Shown in pieces: positions 35,406-44,737 of a stretch of 64,000 nt of DNA. The DNA is from Photobacterium obscurum (GTDB lineage: Bacteria > Pseudomonadota > Gammaproteobacteria > Enterobacterales > Vibrionaceae), in contig NZ_JAKRRW010000021.1 of NCBI RefSeq assembly GCF_026191635.1, positions 1 to 64,000 of the forward strand, given 5' to 3'. A program made the translations under genes and the position numbers. The notes below the pieces were generated by a model. It ran no database searches and was not told where the DNA came from. It saw only the letters and a program-made list of their open reading frames with translations. How positions within the stretch are numbered: position 1 is the first letter of the stretch; each line of letters begins with the position of its first letter.

Positions 35406-35969
35406 TTATTCACTTTCTGTTTCGAAGCCAGCCCCTTTCCAAGCATAGATACCGCCTGGGTAGCGAAAAACATTGTTATAACCTAGCTTAACTGCCCAAG
35501 CCGCCGCATTGTGGCTACGACCACATTTTACAAAACCACAGTAAAATACCAGCGTTTTGTCTTTGTCTGGGCCCAGAAGCTGGGTAAAACTGAATTTGGT
35601 CTTGTCACTCGTTTGGCTGGTAGCCCACTCTGGCATGTCAGCGATAGGAAACTCGAATTGCAACGCGCTCGGAATATGCTCTTTTTGATAGCTGTCTCTG
35701 TAGGGCATCGCATCAACGATAACGACATCGCTTTTGTTATCAAGTAACGCTTTCACACCTTGAGTATCAATTAGCTGATAGCCTCCGGCCAATGTATCGT
35801 TATGCAATTTGATAGCAACCTGCTCGGTTTGCACCTCGGTCTTGAACTTATTACTAAACAGGCCGGCGTTGGCAGTTAGCGGTAAAATTAGCAGCCCTGC
35901 GCAAAGAATGAATGCATTTAGCCAGAAGCTGCGGCGCGGATGATGAAGGCGATATTTATTGAACAGCAT
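35406..35969 (-). CDS. Exported single-domain rhodanese
   Basis: A 187-residue protein with an N-terminal basic and hydrophobic stretch (NAFILCAGLLILPLTANA) acting as signal peptide or anchor, then one rhodanese domain. The acidic VVIVDAMPYRDSYQ and HIPSALQFEF segments precede the active-site loop FYCGFVKCGRSHNAA; a second Cys four residues after the catalytic one is uncommon. It probably handles sulfane sulfur or a protein thiol in the periplasm. It lies downstream of a MauE/DoxX-like gene on the same strand, 68 bases away, a pairing that suggests a thiol-redox role. Confidence 0.82.
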   Translation of the reverse strand: MLFNKYRLHHPRRSFWLNAFILCAGLLILPLTANAGLFSNKFKTEVQTEQVAIKLHNDTLAGGYQLIDTQGVKALLDNKSDVVIVDAMPYRDSYQKEHIPSALQFEFPIADMPEWATSQTSDKTKFSFTQLLGPDKDKTLVFYCGFVKCGRSHNAAAWAVKLGYNNVFRYPGGIYAWKGAGFETESE

Positions 35970-36037
35970 GAAATGATCCTTATATGTGGTTATTCGCCAC
36001 TAAACAGTGGCGAAAAGAATTAAAGGTGAAGAGGTAG

Positions 36038-36541
36038 CTATGCAAGGTGCGTGGTGGTATGAAGCGGGTGGCGGGTGTTAAAGAAATGCAGCCCGGCAGT
36101 GATGAGGGTTACGCACAGCAGTACAATAAATTGCGGCTCCAGCTCACTATACACTTCTGATTCCAGTGATCCCGGAAGATAGCATCCGCAGTCGAAGTGC
36201 AGTCCTTGAAAAAGAGCAATGCCTGAGAGCAGGGTATATAGGCTGAAGCAAACAACAACAGGCACGATGGAGGTTAATTCGACAAAAGCCAGCAGGGCAC
36301 AAACTGCGATGGCAAGGGGGAGGGCGAAGGCGATTACATCGGTGTACATGGCCGGAACCAATCCGGTATCAAGCAATAACAGACCAGTTTGCTCGGGAAG
36401 GAAAAAGCCCTTCAAGGCGACAGCTGCTGCTGACATAAGCACGAAACTGGTAATGAAATGATGAACATATCCTCGTGTTTTCATAGCGCTACTCACTTCC
36501 TTTGATGGCTGTTTACCGAAAAAGTATCGACTTACAGCCAT
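36038..36541 (-). CDS. MauE/DoxX-like redox membrane protein
   Basis: From the ATG at 36541 the protein has 167 residues; GTG at 36577 or ATG at 36484 are alternatives and the start is not settled. Four membrane helices are clear. After the third helix the motif HFDCGCYLPGS matches the CGC site of MauE-type proteins, which support disulfide handling in the periplasm. The exported rhodanese gene follows, so the two may form a sulfur or thiol relay. Their position beside the molybdenum/selenium cofactor gene yqeB, but with a separate promoter, may be chance. Confidence 0.72.
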   Translation of the reverse strand: MAVSRYFFGKQPSKEVSSAMKTRGYVHHFITSFVLMSAAAVALKGFFLPEQTGLLLLDTGLVPAMYTDVIAFALPLAIAVCALLAFVELTSIVPVVVCFSLYTLLSGIALFQGLHFDCGCYLPGSLESEVYSELEPQFIVLLCVTLITAGLHFFNTRHPLHTTTHLA

Positions 36542-36615
36542 GATATCGATGTCCTGACATACCTGCTGTGTTGCCACAGGCTGACAGGGATGCCTACTGG
36601 CCTGTTGATAATGAA

Positions 36616-38229
36616 TTAATTCAAGGTGGTATGCTCCAGATGAAGCATCGCTTCGAGTACACTGCCGCCGATGGCTCTCGCCTTGTCGGAGACCGTGGTG
36701 AAATCGGCTTCGATACCGCGTGGATCGATATCGCCAATTTTAAAACCTTCCGTGACGGATAAGCCGTTATTGAGCAGGCCACGCACCATACCGCCTAGCG
36801 GGGCGACGACCGGGGTATCTCCGACATGGGCGATCACGTCGCCTTCCTCTACGATATCTCCGAGCTTGACGTGGTTGTGCATGACACCGCTGCATGATGC
36901 CCGTAATACTCGCTGATGGGTATAACCTGCAATATTGCCGGGAATACCTGTATTGGGCTGTGTCGCTCCATTGTAGATCACACGGCCTAGGTGATGGCCT
37001 CGGTTGGTTTCGATTACGGCATCGCAATCTTCACCGGCAGTAAAGCCAGGACCCAAGGCGATGGTGATCGGCGCCATATCTCGAGTTGTGCCCAGGTTAC
37101 GTTTGGCTAGGATGGCATCGACCAGGAAGGTCGGTTTGAGTTGTTCCAGCGAGCAGCAGTCTTCATCCACCATTACCGGGATCTGCTTGTTATCGAGCAG
37201 CTTGAAGACTTCCTCGCAGCTCTTGGCTTTCTGGGCCGTAATACCTTCAACGACGGATGGCTCTCCGTAGAGACACTGTGCGAATGATACGCTGCAGCGA
37301 ATGACGGTTGGCTGAGCAATATCGGTCATTACCACTTTAAATCCGGCATTGTGCAGGCGGACCGCAACACCGGTTGCGATATCACCAGCGCCGCGGATCA
37401 GTACCAACTTGTTGCGATTCAGTCGGGTATCATCTTTCATCAGCCCGCCTGCAGTCTGATGTTTGACCTTAAGTACTTCGGCCATGATGCTGATAGCGAT
37501 TTCGTCCGGTGTTTCGGCACCGATGTTAAAACCGATAGGCGAATGGATGGCCTGAATGTGGGCCTCGCTGACATTGCATTTACGCAGGTGGTTAAACAGG
37601 GTTTGTACCTTGCGACGACTTGCCATCAGGCCAATGTATTTGGTATCGCAATCGACGACTTTGGTAATAGCATCCTGATCTTGGTGATTGGTGGCAATAA
37701 CAACAAAGCTTTCTTTGGTGATATCCAGCTTATCAATGGCATCTTCCATATTCTTGCCTAGCACCCGTTTGGTGCCGGTCGGGAAATGCTCTTCTGCCAG
37801 ACTGTCGGCGTAGGCGTCGGCAACGGTAATATCAAACCCCAAAACATGGGCGGCATGGGCAACGGCGCGGTTAACATGGCCAGCACCGATCAGAATCAGG
37901 CTAGGGCGCAGGCCGTAGACATCAATAAAAACGCTCATGGCACCGCCACAGTCCATCCCCATCGCTTCGGGGCCCGAACGGGTCATGCGACCTTTTACCA
38001 CCCGCGCCTTTCTTTCTTGCAGGGCTTCAAGCGATTGCTCGATGACATAGCGTTCAATCATCCCGCCCCCGACGGTACCGATGATTGAGCCATCTCCCTT
38101 GACGATCATCTGTCCCGAGTGACGCGGCGCAGAGCCTCGGGTTTCAATAATGTTGGCGAGGGCAAAAGGGATGTTTTCTTCTTCGAGTTGTGCTGCCTTG
38201 GCAAAAATGTTCATTAATCGTGACCTCAA
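36616..38229 (-). CDS. yqeB: YqeB, selenium-dependent molybdenum hydroxylase maturation protein
   Basis: A 537-residue protein (E. coli YqeB is about 541). The N-terminal part is XdhC/CoxI-like (ETRGSAPRHSGQMIV, GTVGGGMIE, then LILIGAGHVNRAVAHAA as dinucleotide-binding motif near 113), and the C-terminal part is the YqeB-specific domain (LIRGAGDIATGVAVRLHNAG near 278, with HHLGRVIYNG and GNIAGYTHQRVL). YqeB is one of the marker genes for enzymes carrying a labile selenium on the Mo cofactor, and probably inserts or activates that cofactor. The operon yqeC-yqeB runs on the minus strand with a 15-base gap. No selD is in the window. Confidence 0.93.
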   Translation of the reverse strand: MRSRLMNIFAKAAQLEEENIPFALANIIETRGSAPRHSGQMIVKGDGSIIGTVGGGMIERYVIEQSLEALQERKARVVKGRMTRSGPEAMGMDCGGAMSVFIDVYGLRPSLILIGAGHVNRAVAHAAHVLGFDITVADAYADSLAEEHFPTGTKRVLGKNMEDAIDKLDITKESFVVIATNHQDQDAITKVVDCDTKYIGLMASRRKVQTLFNHLRKCNVSEAHIQAIHSPIGFNIGAETPDEIAISIMAEVLKVKHQTAGGLMKDDTRLNRNKLVLIRGAGDIATGVAVRLHNAGFKVVMTDIAQPTVIRCSVSFAQCLYGEPSVVEGITAQKAKSCEEVFKLLDNKQIPVMVDEDCCSLEQLKPTFLVDAILAKRNLGTTRDMAPITIALGPGFTAGEDCDAVIETNRGHHLGRVIYNGATQPNTGIPGNIAGYTHQRVLRASCSGVMHNHVKLGDIVEEGDVIAHVGDTPVVAPLGGMVRGLLNNGLSVTEGFKIGDIDPRGIEADFTTVSDKARAIGGSVLEAMLHLEHTTLN

Positions 38230-38244
38230 TGTCTCACAACAAGG

Positions 38245-39084
38245 CTAGGACTCCATTGGTTCCTCATGCCTTATCAGTACTTCTTTAATCGGTGTCTGAC
38301 TGTTCATCGCGGCAAGCCAGATGGCATCAAGTTGGTTGGTTTGAGTCATCACCTGTTTGGCCAACTGTTGTAACGATGAGTAGTTGGGCGCAAGGTCGAT
38401 TTTATTTATTAACCAAATCTTGATGGCCTGCTTTTGTGCTTGCTTAAACATTCCTTGTGGATGTTCAATCAAATTTCCCAGTACGCGGTGATCAATGCTG
38501 TCACCAGCAACGCATTGGGTAAGTGCAGAGAAAGTGTTCCATCGATGAATTCTCTCGGGCTCTGCCTGAGTATGAATAACTTCTGCACCGGTCACACCGA
38601 TAACCATATCCGAACTAATTGGAATGCAAGGCTCATGCCCGTTGGGGGCCTTTATTGGCAAACATTTAGCGCCATCTGCTTCAATAATTAAAACTGTGAA
38701 AGGACAATCACTTTTTAATTCGTCAATAAGCTCACTTGTGACTCCAGACACTTTATTTTTTGTGTTTTTGTTGTTGCTGTTGATAATGTTTTTATAGCAA
38801 AAAGTGATGCTTTGATCTGATAACTTATTTTTAAGTTGTGCTATTAGTGATGTGTTATGTTGGTTGTCATAAATAAAATGATCAGCCTGATTTTCTTCAG
38901 GCAAGTACATTTTTGTCGTCGTCGTGACTAATACGCAATGACCTTGCTGTTTGAACTGCTCGGCGAGCCAGAAAGCGGTAGATGTTTTACCACCTCCACC
39001 AACAAGTGAAATGACAAATGGCATGGCCATCGAGAGCTCGAACTGAGCCTGACAGAATGGATGGTGAGCTCTATTTAGCTTCAT
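38245..39084 (-). CDS. yqeC: YqeC, selenium cofactor biosynthesis P-loop protein
   Basis: A 279-residue protein. The P-loop is LVGGGGKTSTAFWLA (near 27-41) and TTTTKMYLP follows; a later acidic LIIEADGAKCLPIKAP is a family mark, as is VIGVTGAEVIHT. YqeC proteins co-occur with SelD and YqeB in genomes with selenium-dependent molybdenum hydroxylases and are thought to act in making the selenium form of the cofactor; the mechanism is not known. The gene is divergent from the mocA-like gene over 85 bases, a likely shared promoter region. Confidence 0.9.
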   Translation of the reverse strand: MKLNRAHHPFCQAQFELSMAMPFVISLVGGGGKTSTAFWLAEQFKQQGHCVLVTTTTKMYLPEENQADHFIYDNQHNTSLIAQLKNKLSDQSITFCYKNIINSNNKNTKNKVSGVTSELIDELKSDCPFTVLIIEADGAKCLPIKAPNGHEPCIPISSDMVIGVTGAEVIHTQAEPERIHRWNTFSALTQCVAGDSIDHRVLGNLIEHPQGMFKQAQKQAIKIWLINKIDLAPNYSSLQQLAKQVMTQTNQLDAIWLAAMNSQTPIKEVLIRHEEPMES

Positions 39085-39169
39085 ATTACCTCTATTTATT
39101 GTCTGTCGTTGTCATTTCATCGTCATTACGAGAGTACGGCTTAATCCGATTAACGAAGTGAGTGAAAGA

Positions 39170-39772
39170 ATGAATCAACCCGAATATGTTGACTGTGTTA
39201 TGCCAGCTGCAGGCCTGTCATCCCGGATGGGGGACTGGAAAATGATGCTACCTTACCGGCACCAAACAATCCTTGATGCGAGTATCGAAAATGCACTTCG
39301 GTTTTGCTCAAGGGTGATTTTGGTTGCAGGTTACAGAAGTAATGAGCTTGTCGAGAGATATAAGCTAAAACAAGGTGTTAAGATGGTGGTGAATGCTCAC
39401 TTCGAGAGCGGGATGTTCAGCTCTATTCAGCAAGGTGTTAGTGCGGTAGAAACGGATCATTTTTTTATTTGTCATGGTGATATGCCTTGTATCACTTCAG
39501 ATATTTATCGTCAGGTCTGGGCGCAAAGAGGAAGTCAGACTGTTTTCCCCGGTATACCTGACAAGCCAGGTCATCCGGTGTTGTTACCGTCCACATTGAT
39601 TGCGGAAATACAGCAATCAGGTATATCCGGAAAGATGAAGCGGATTATTTTTAATCATGAGGTTAAATATGTTGGTTTGACCATGCCTGAAATATATCTA
39701 GATGTAGATACACCGCAAGCTTATCGGAAATTGTGCGATAGCGCACATGCGGGGTATCAAAGTGAGAGTTGA
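39170..39772 (+). CDS. mocA: MocA-like molybdenum cofactor nucleotidyltransferase (YgfJ type)
   Basis: A 200-residue NTP-transferase from the ATG at 39170 (a GTG four codons earlier is possible). Motifs are PAAGLSSRMGDWKMMLPY, the metal-binding HGDMPCIT, KPGHPVLLP and YLDVDTPQAY. E. coli MocA (formerly YgfJ, 192 residues) adds CMP to molybdopterin to give the cytosine dinucleotide cofactor of the xanthine dehydrogenase family, which fits the three hydroxylases here. It is encoded just before ygfK but is separated from it by about 490 bases with two activator sites and a sigma54 promoter. Confidence 0.9.
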   Translation: MNQPEYVDCVMPAAGLSSRMGDWKMMLPYRHQTILDASIENALRFCSRVILVAGYRSNELVERYKLKQGVKMVVNAHFESGMFSSIQQGVSAVETDHFFICHGDMPCITSDIYRQVWAQRGSQTVFPGIPDKPGHPVLLPSTLIAEIQQSGISGKMKRIIFNHEVKYVGLTMPEIYLDVDTPQAYRKLCDSAHAGYQSES

Positions 39773-39783
39773 TACTTATATTT

Positions 39784-39796
39784 TATCAATTTGATA
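39784..39796. promoter_or_regulatory. TATCA-N3-TGATA palindrome, distal ygfK site
   Basis: TATCA-ATT-TGATA, exact match to the copies at 33237 and 49765. It starts 12 bases after the mocA-like stop and about 335 bp upstream of the ygfK -24 element. Confidence 0.6.
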
Positions 39797-39936
39797 TTTG
39801 TTTTATTACGATAATAAAAATTGCTGCATGACTGTTCTTAAATTGACCTTTAAATTTTTTGGCCATTTTCTTTTTACATGATTTTTCTTTTTGATTTTCA
39901 AATTGTGATATTTATCATAGCTATCATATTTCTCAT

Positions 39937-39949
39937 TATCAAAGTGATA
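39937..39949. promoter_or_regulatory. TATCA-N3-TGATA palindrome, proximal ygfK site
   Basis: TATCA-AAG-TGATA, flanked by partial copies (TGATATTTATCA at 39907-39918, CTATCATA at 39921, AAATTGATAG at 39960-39969). It is about 183 bp upstream of the -24 GG at 40132. The whole 39773-40131 stretch is otherwise gene-free and A/T-rich. Confidence 0.65.
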
Positions 39950-40131
39950 GCAATTTATTAAATTGATAGAAAATATCATTGTATTAAGAATTATCCGCAT
40001 TTGGGAACTGTTACTGATTTTATTTATTCTTATTTAAACTATTGCGTGTGTTCACACAAATGTGTCTAGTTTCGACATCGGTCACGAAATTACCCAAGAA
40101 TTTCCCCTTTGTAATCTTGATCTTAAAGTTT

Positions 40132-40145
40132 GGCGCAGTAGTTGC
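40132..40145 (+). promoter_or_regulatory. Sigma54 promoter of the ygfK operon
   Basis: TTTGGCGCAGTAGTTGCTC contains GG, ten bases, GC, with TTGGC and TTGCT matching the -24/-12 consensus closely. The predicted start is near 40157, giving a leader of about 105 bases. Confidence 0.8.
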
Positions 40146-40263
40146 TCAACAAGACGTAACCCGGCTAATTACTTTGGCCTAACAGTCTGAGCCCTACGCA
40201 TTGCACAACGAAATGTGCTGGCTGTGAAAATACAAGAAAAAAACAGCATCAAGGAGATTTATC

Positions 40264-43200
40264 ATGGGAGACATCATGCGTCCCGTTCCGTTTGGCGAGC
40301 TACTCAATCGCATTTTTAGCGAGTATAAAGAGAGCAAGTCAATTTTTGGGATTCCATCGAAGCAGTTCTATCGCAAGGATAATGCAAAAGACCTATCTGT
40401 TTGGGGTGAGCACTGCGAAACACCAGTAGGACCTGCTGCCGGCCCTCATACTCAGTTGGCACAAAATATCATCAGTTCCTGGTTGGCTGGTGGTCGCTTC
40501 ATGGAGCTGAAGACGGTTCAGAAACTGGATCAGTTGGAAATCGCTAAGCCTTGTATCGATGCAGAAGATGAATGTTTCAATACTGAATGGTCGACGGAAT
40601 TTACACTGATCAAAGCTTATGATGAATACCTGAAAGCGTGGATTGCTCTGCACTTATTGGAAGAGGTGTTTGATCCGCGAGGTGAGGGGGAAGAGAAGTC
40701 CTTTATCTTCAATATGAGTGTTGGCTATGACTTATCAGGTATTCAGACCGCACCGATGCAGAAATACATCGATGACATGGTCGATTCCAGCAAGCATGAA
40801 AACTTCCATGCCTATATCGCCGAACTTAACGCTTTTATCGCCGATCCTGAGTTTGTAAAAGAGTTCGGTTTTGAGCATCGCATCGAGCGCCTCAATAAAT
40901 TGTCTGAAACCATCCCTACTCAGCTAACCCGTGGTGTGACGCTTTCTACCATGCATGGTTGCCCACCGAACGAAATCGAAGCTATTTGCCGCTACATGAT
41001 CGAAGAGAAGGGTATCAATACCTTTGTTAAACTAAACCCAACGTTATTGGGCTTTGAGCGTGTTCGCGGCATTCTCGATAACGCTGGTTTTGACTACGTT
41101 GCGTTGAGCGAAGAGTCATTTAGCCACGACCTTCAGATTGATGACGCCAAGGCGATGTTGCACCGCCTGGTGGATCTCGGCAAAGAAAAAGGCATTGGTT
41201 TCGGGGTTAAGCTAACCAATACCCTTGGCACGCTAAACCGCAAGGGCCGCTTGCCTGATAAAGAAATGTACATGTCTGGCCGTGCCCTGTTCCCGTTATC
41301 AATTAATGTTGCGCTAGAACTGTCTCGTGAATTTGATGGCACATTACCGATCTCATATTCAGGTGGTGCGAGCAAGTTCAACATCAAAGAGATATTCGAA
41401 ACCGGTATTCGTCCAATTACCATGGCAACGGATCTGCTCAAGCCGGGTGGTTACCTACGTTTGGCCGATTGTGCTCAAGAGCTGGAAACCAGTGAAGAGT
41501 GGGGCATGCAGAAAGTTGACCTGGTTAAACTAGAAGCATTGGCGGCGAAATCGTTGGTGGCGGACTACGTCCAGAAAGAGTGGCGTGGTCCGGAAGAGAT
41601 CAGTGTTAAGAAAGCCGTGCCGCTTACCGACTGCTATGTTGCGCCATGTGTGACAGCCTGTCCTATCAGCCAGGATATTCCTGAGTATATTCGTCTGATG
41701 GGTGAACATAAATACACCGAAGCACTGGAAGTGATTTACTCGCGTAATGCTCTGCCTGCAATTACCGGCCACATCTGTGATCACCAGTGTCAGTACAACT
41801 GTACCCGTCGTGACTACGAAGGTGCGCTGAACATCCGTGAAATGAAGAAAATTGCACTGGCGAAAGGCTGGGATGGCTACAAGGCTAAGTGGCATGAGCC
41901 GGATATGGACAAAGCCAAGCACCCTGTTGCGGTAATTGGTGCCGGTCCTGCAGGCTTGTCTGCAGCTTACTTTATGGCACGTGCCGGTCACCCTGTCACC
42001 GTGTTTGAGAAAGAGCACAATGCCGGTGGTGTAGTGAAGAACATCATCCCTCAGTTCCGTATTCCAGCCGAGGTGATCCAGCACGATATTGATTTCGTTA
42101 AAGATCACGGCGTTCATATTGAGTACGGCTGTAATCCGAATATGACTGTGGAAACACTGAAGTCTAGCGGCTTTAAGTATATCTGTCTGGGTATAGGTGC
42201 TGATAAAGGCAATCCGATTTCACTGTCAGGTGATAATACCAAGGTGTTCAAGTCGCTCGAATTCCTCCGCAGCTTTAACGATGGTGAGAAGCTGGAACTT
42301 GGCAAGCATGTAGCTGTTGTCGGTGCCGGTAACACAGCGATGGATAGTGCCCGTGCCGCCCTTAAGGTTGACGGTGTCGAGAAAGTTACAATCCTGTACC
42401 GCCGTACGATTGCTGAAATGCCTGCGTACAAGGAAGAGTACGAAGAAGCTGTGGAAGATGGCGTTCAGTTCATGTTCCTGACCAACCCTGAGCAGTTCGA
42501 TGCTGATGGCAAGCTGACAGCCCGTGTGATGGAGCTGGGCGAGCCAGACGAGAAAGGCCGTCGCCGTCCGGTGGCTACCGACAAGACCGTTGAGCTTCAG
42601 GTAGATGCACTGGTAACCGCTGTTGGTGAACAGTCTAACCGTGACGTACTGAGCCGTATCGGTATTCCGATGGGTGAAGATGGCTGGCCGGCTGTCGATG
42701 CGAAGACTTGCGAGACCGCAGTTGAGAATGTCTTCCTGATGGGTGATGCCCAAACTGGCCCTTCTTCGATTGTTTCTGCCATTTCTGGTGGCCGTAAAGC
42801 GGCTACTGCAATTCTGGAGCGCGAAGCTCAATTGGATCAGCCGCAAGAAGTTTCTTCAGACGTGAAGGCTGAGGCCGTTTACGCCCGTAAAGGTGATATT
42901 CAGGTCAAGATGATCAGCGCGAACAAGCTTGAAGAAGCCGATCGAGAAGACTTTATCGAGCAAGAAGCAAAACGTTGTTTGGAATGTTCGTATATCTGTA
43001 GCAAGTGTGTGGATGTGTGTCCGAACCGCGCCAATATTTCATTGCCAATTCCTGGTTTTAAAGATCAGTACCAGACATTGCATATTGACGCCTACTGTAA
43101 CGAATGTGGCAACTGTGCCCAGTTCTGTCCATGGGACAGCAAACCGTACAAAGACAAGTTCACCATCTTCAACCTGCGTGGTGACTTTGCCGACAGCACC

Positions 43201-43380
43201 AATTCTGGTTTCTACATCGAAGGCGAAGAAGTACTTGTCCGCACTCAGGGCGAAACATATACCTTCAGCATTAATGAGCAAAGCGAACTGGATATGCCTG
43301 AGTCGATGGCAGATGAAGCAACCATGATCAGCTATGTGCATGCAAATCATCGTTATCTTCTTGGCAAAGTGGATGTATAG
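40264..43380 (+). CDS. ygfK: YgfK, iron-sulfur flavoprotein of the purine locus
   Basis: A 1038-residue protein (E. coli YgfK about 1032). Residues 1-440 resemble a dihydroorotate/dihydropyrimidine dehydrogenase-type barrel (TPVGPAAGPHTQLAQN, MHGCPPNEIEAI, FVKLNPTLLG). From about 457 come GltD-like cluster cysteines (CYVAPCVTACP, CDHQCQYNC), FAD motif VAVIGAGPAGLSAAY near 554, NAD(P) motif VAVVGAGNTAMDSA near 681, and a C-terminal ferredoxin domain from about 903 (CLECSYICSKCVDVCP, CNECGNCAQFCP). Databases often name it a putative selenate reductase subunit; recent work ties it to anaerobic urate breakdown, and the barrel makes a ring-reducing role likely. AAGGAG supports the start. First gene of the sigma54-driven operon. 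Confidence 0.93.
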   Translation: MGDIMRPVPFGELLNRIFSEYKESKSIFGIPSKQFYRKDNAKDLSVWGEHCETPVGPAAGPHTQLAQNIISSWLAGGRFMELKTVQKLDQLEIAKPCIDAEDECFNTEWSTEFTLIKAYDEYLKAWIALHLLEEVFDPRGEGEEKSFIFNMSVGYDLSGIQTAPMQKYIDDMVDSSKHENFHAYIAELNAFIADPEFVKEFGFEHRIERLNKLSETIPTQLTRGVTLSTMHGCPPNEIEAICRYMIEEKGINTFVKLNPTLLGFERVRGILDNAGFDYVALSEESFSHDLQIDDAKAMLHRLVDLGKEKGIGFGVKLTNTLGTLNRKGRLPDKEMYMSGRALFPLSINVALELSREFDGTLPISYSGGASKFNIKEIFETGIRPITMATDLLKPGGYLRLADCAQELETSEEWGMQKVDLVKLEALAAKSLVADYVQKEWRGPEEISVKKAVPLTDCYVAPCVTACPISQDIPEYIRLMGEHKYTEALEVIYSRNALPAITGHICDHQCQYNCTRRDYEGALNIREMKKIALAKGWDGYKAKWHEPDMDKAKHPVAVIGAGPAGLSAAYFMARAGHPVTVFEKEHNAGGVVKNIIPQFRIPAEVIQHDIDFVKDHGVHIEYGCNPNMTVETLKSSGFKYICLGIGADKGNPISLSGDNTKVFKSLEFLRSFNDGEKLELGKHVAVVGAGNTAMDSARAALKVDGVEKVTILYRRTIAEMPAYKEEYEEAVEDGVQFMFLTNPEQFDADGKLTARVMELGEPDEKGRRRPVATDKTVELQVDALVTAVGEQSNRDVLSRIGIPMGEDGWPAVDAKTCETAVENVFLMGDAQTGPSSIVSAISGGRKAATAILEREAQLDQPQEVSSDVKAEAVYARKGDIQVKMISANKLEEADREDFIEQEAKRCLECSYICSKCVDVCPNRANISLPIPGFKDQYQTLHIDAYCNECGNCAQFCPWDSKPYKDKFTIFNLRGDFADSTNSGFYIEGEEVLVRTQGETYTFSINEQSELDMPESMADEATMISYVHANHRYLLGKVDV

Positions 43381-43394
43381 GTGAGGAGTCAGGA

Positions 43395-44723
43395 ATGTTA
43401 TTACTTAAAAATGCAACGGCAGTGCAGTTTGAACCTGCACTGATCAAAGAAAGCGTTGATATCGTTATTGATGGCGGTGTGATCAAGGAAGTTGGCTCAG
43501 ATTTGGCGGCTAAATATCCTGATGCCACCATCAAGGAGATGAAGGGTAAGTTGGTCATGCCGGGTATTGTCTGCTCGCACAACCACTTCTACTCAGGTTT
43601 GGCGCGCGGCATTATGGCCGATATCAAACCGAGCCCGGATTTCATCTCGATTCTGAAGAACCTTTGGTGGCGGATGGACCGCGCCCTTGACGAAGAAGCG
43701 CTTTACTACAGTGGCCTGATCTGCTCGCTGGAGGCGATTAAGAACGGCTGTTCGGCGGTGATCGACCATCATGCTTCGCCAAATTACATTGCCGGCTCAC
43801 TTAATACCCTGCGAAAAGGCTTTTTGAAAGCAGGCCTACGCGGTATGACCTGCTACGAAACCACTGATCGTAATGGTGGCATGAAAGAAATGATGGCGGG
43901 TGTTGAAGAAAACATTGCCTTTGCCCAGCAGATTGACCGGGCTAAAGCCGAAGGTATCGAGCCATATCTGGTGGAAGCTCATATCGGTGCCCACGCACCA
44001 TTTACGGTGACCAACGAAGGGCTGTCAATGATGGCCGAGGCGGTACAGGTGACCGGGCGTGGTATTCACGTTCATGTCGCGGAAGATCGTTACGATGTGA
44101 CCCACAGTCATCATCACTACAGCCAGGATATTGTTGAGCGCCTGGACAGTTTCGGTCTGATCAATGAAAAGACCCTGCTGGCACATGGTCTGTTCCTATC
44201 CGATCGTGATATCGACATCCTGAATGCCAAAGATGGCTTCCTGGTTCATAACGCGCGCTCTAACATGAACAACAATGTTGGCTATAACCACAAGCTGACC
44301 CGCTTCAAAAACCTGGCATTGGGAACCGACGGCATTGGTGCCGACATGTTCGAAGAGCTCAAGTTTGCCTTCTTCAAGCACCGTGATGCTGGTGGTCCGC
44401 TGTGGCCGGATAGCTTTACCCGCAGCCTTTGGAACGGTAATGAAATCCTTGCCCGCAACTTCGGCGCCAAGTTCGGTCGTCTAGATGCTGGCAATAAGGC
44501 GGACTTGACCATTCTTGATTACACCAGCCCGACGCCATTTGTGGCAGACAACCTGCCGGGTCACATTGCGTTTGGTATTAACGCGGGCAACGTCAACAGC
44601 GTGATCGTTGAAGGGCGTTTTGTGTACGAGGATCGTGCGTTCCCATTTGATGTTGCGCCTATTTATGCTGAAGCAAGCAAAGTGGCCCAGCGTCTTTGGA
44701 AAACCATGGATCAATTAGACTAA
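43395..44723 (+). CDS. ssnA: SsnA, amidohydrolase of the purine locus
   Basis: A 442-residue member of the cytosine/guanine-deaminase-like amidohydrolases. Metal ligands appear in VCSHNHFYSGLARG (HxH), HVHVAEDRYD, LLAHGLFLSD and ALGTDGIGADM. It follows ygfK by 14 bases with GAGG before the ATG. SsnA was first described in E. coli as a stationary-phase gene, but homologues track with ygfK and urate degradation. It probably hydrolyses or deaminates a purine-ring intermediate. The substrate is not visible in the sequence. Confidence 0.92.
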   Translation: MLLLKNATAVQFEPALIKESVDIVIDGGVIKEVGSDLAAKYPDATIKEMKGKLVMPGIVCSHNHFYSGLARGIMADIKPSPDFISILKNLWWRMDRALDEEALYYSGLICSLEAIKNGCSAVIDHHASPNYIAGSLNTLRKGFLKAGLRGMTCYETTDRNGGMKEMMAGVEENIAFAQQIDRAKAEGIEPYLVEAHIGAHAPFTVTNEGLSMMAEAVQVTGRGIHVHVAEDRYDVTHSHHHYSQDIVERLDSFGLINEKTLLAHGLFLSDRDIDILNAKDGFLVHNARSNMNNNVGYNHKLTRFKNLALGTDGIGADMFEELKFAFFKHRDAGGPLWPDSFTRSLWNGNEILARNFGAKFGRLDAGNKADLTILDYTSPTPFVADNLPGHIAFGINAGNVNSVIVEGRFVYEDRAFPFDVAPIYAEASKVAQRLWKTMDQLD

Positions 44724-44737
44724 TGTGAGAACCCTGT

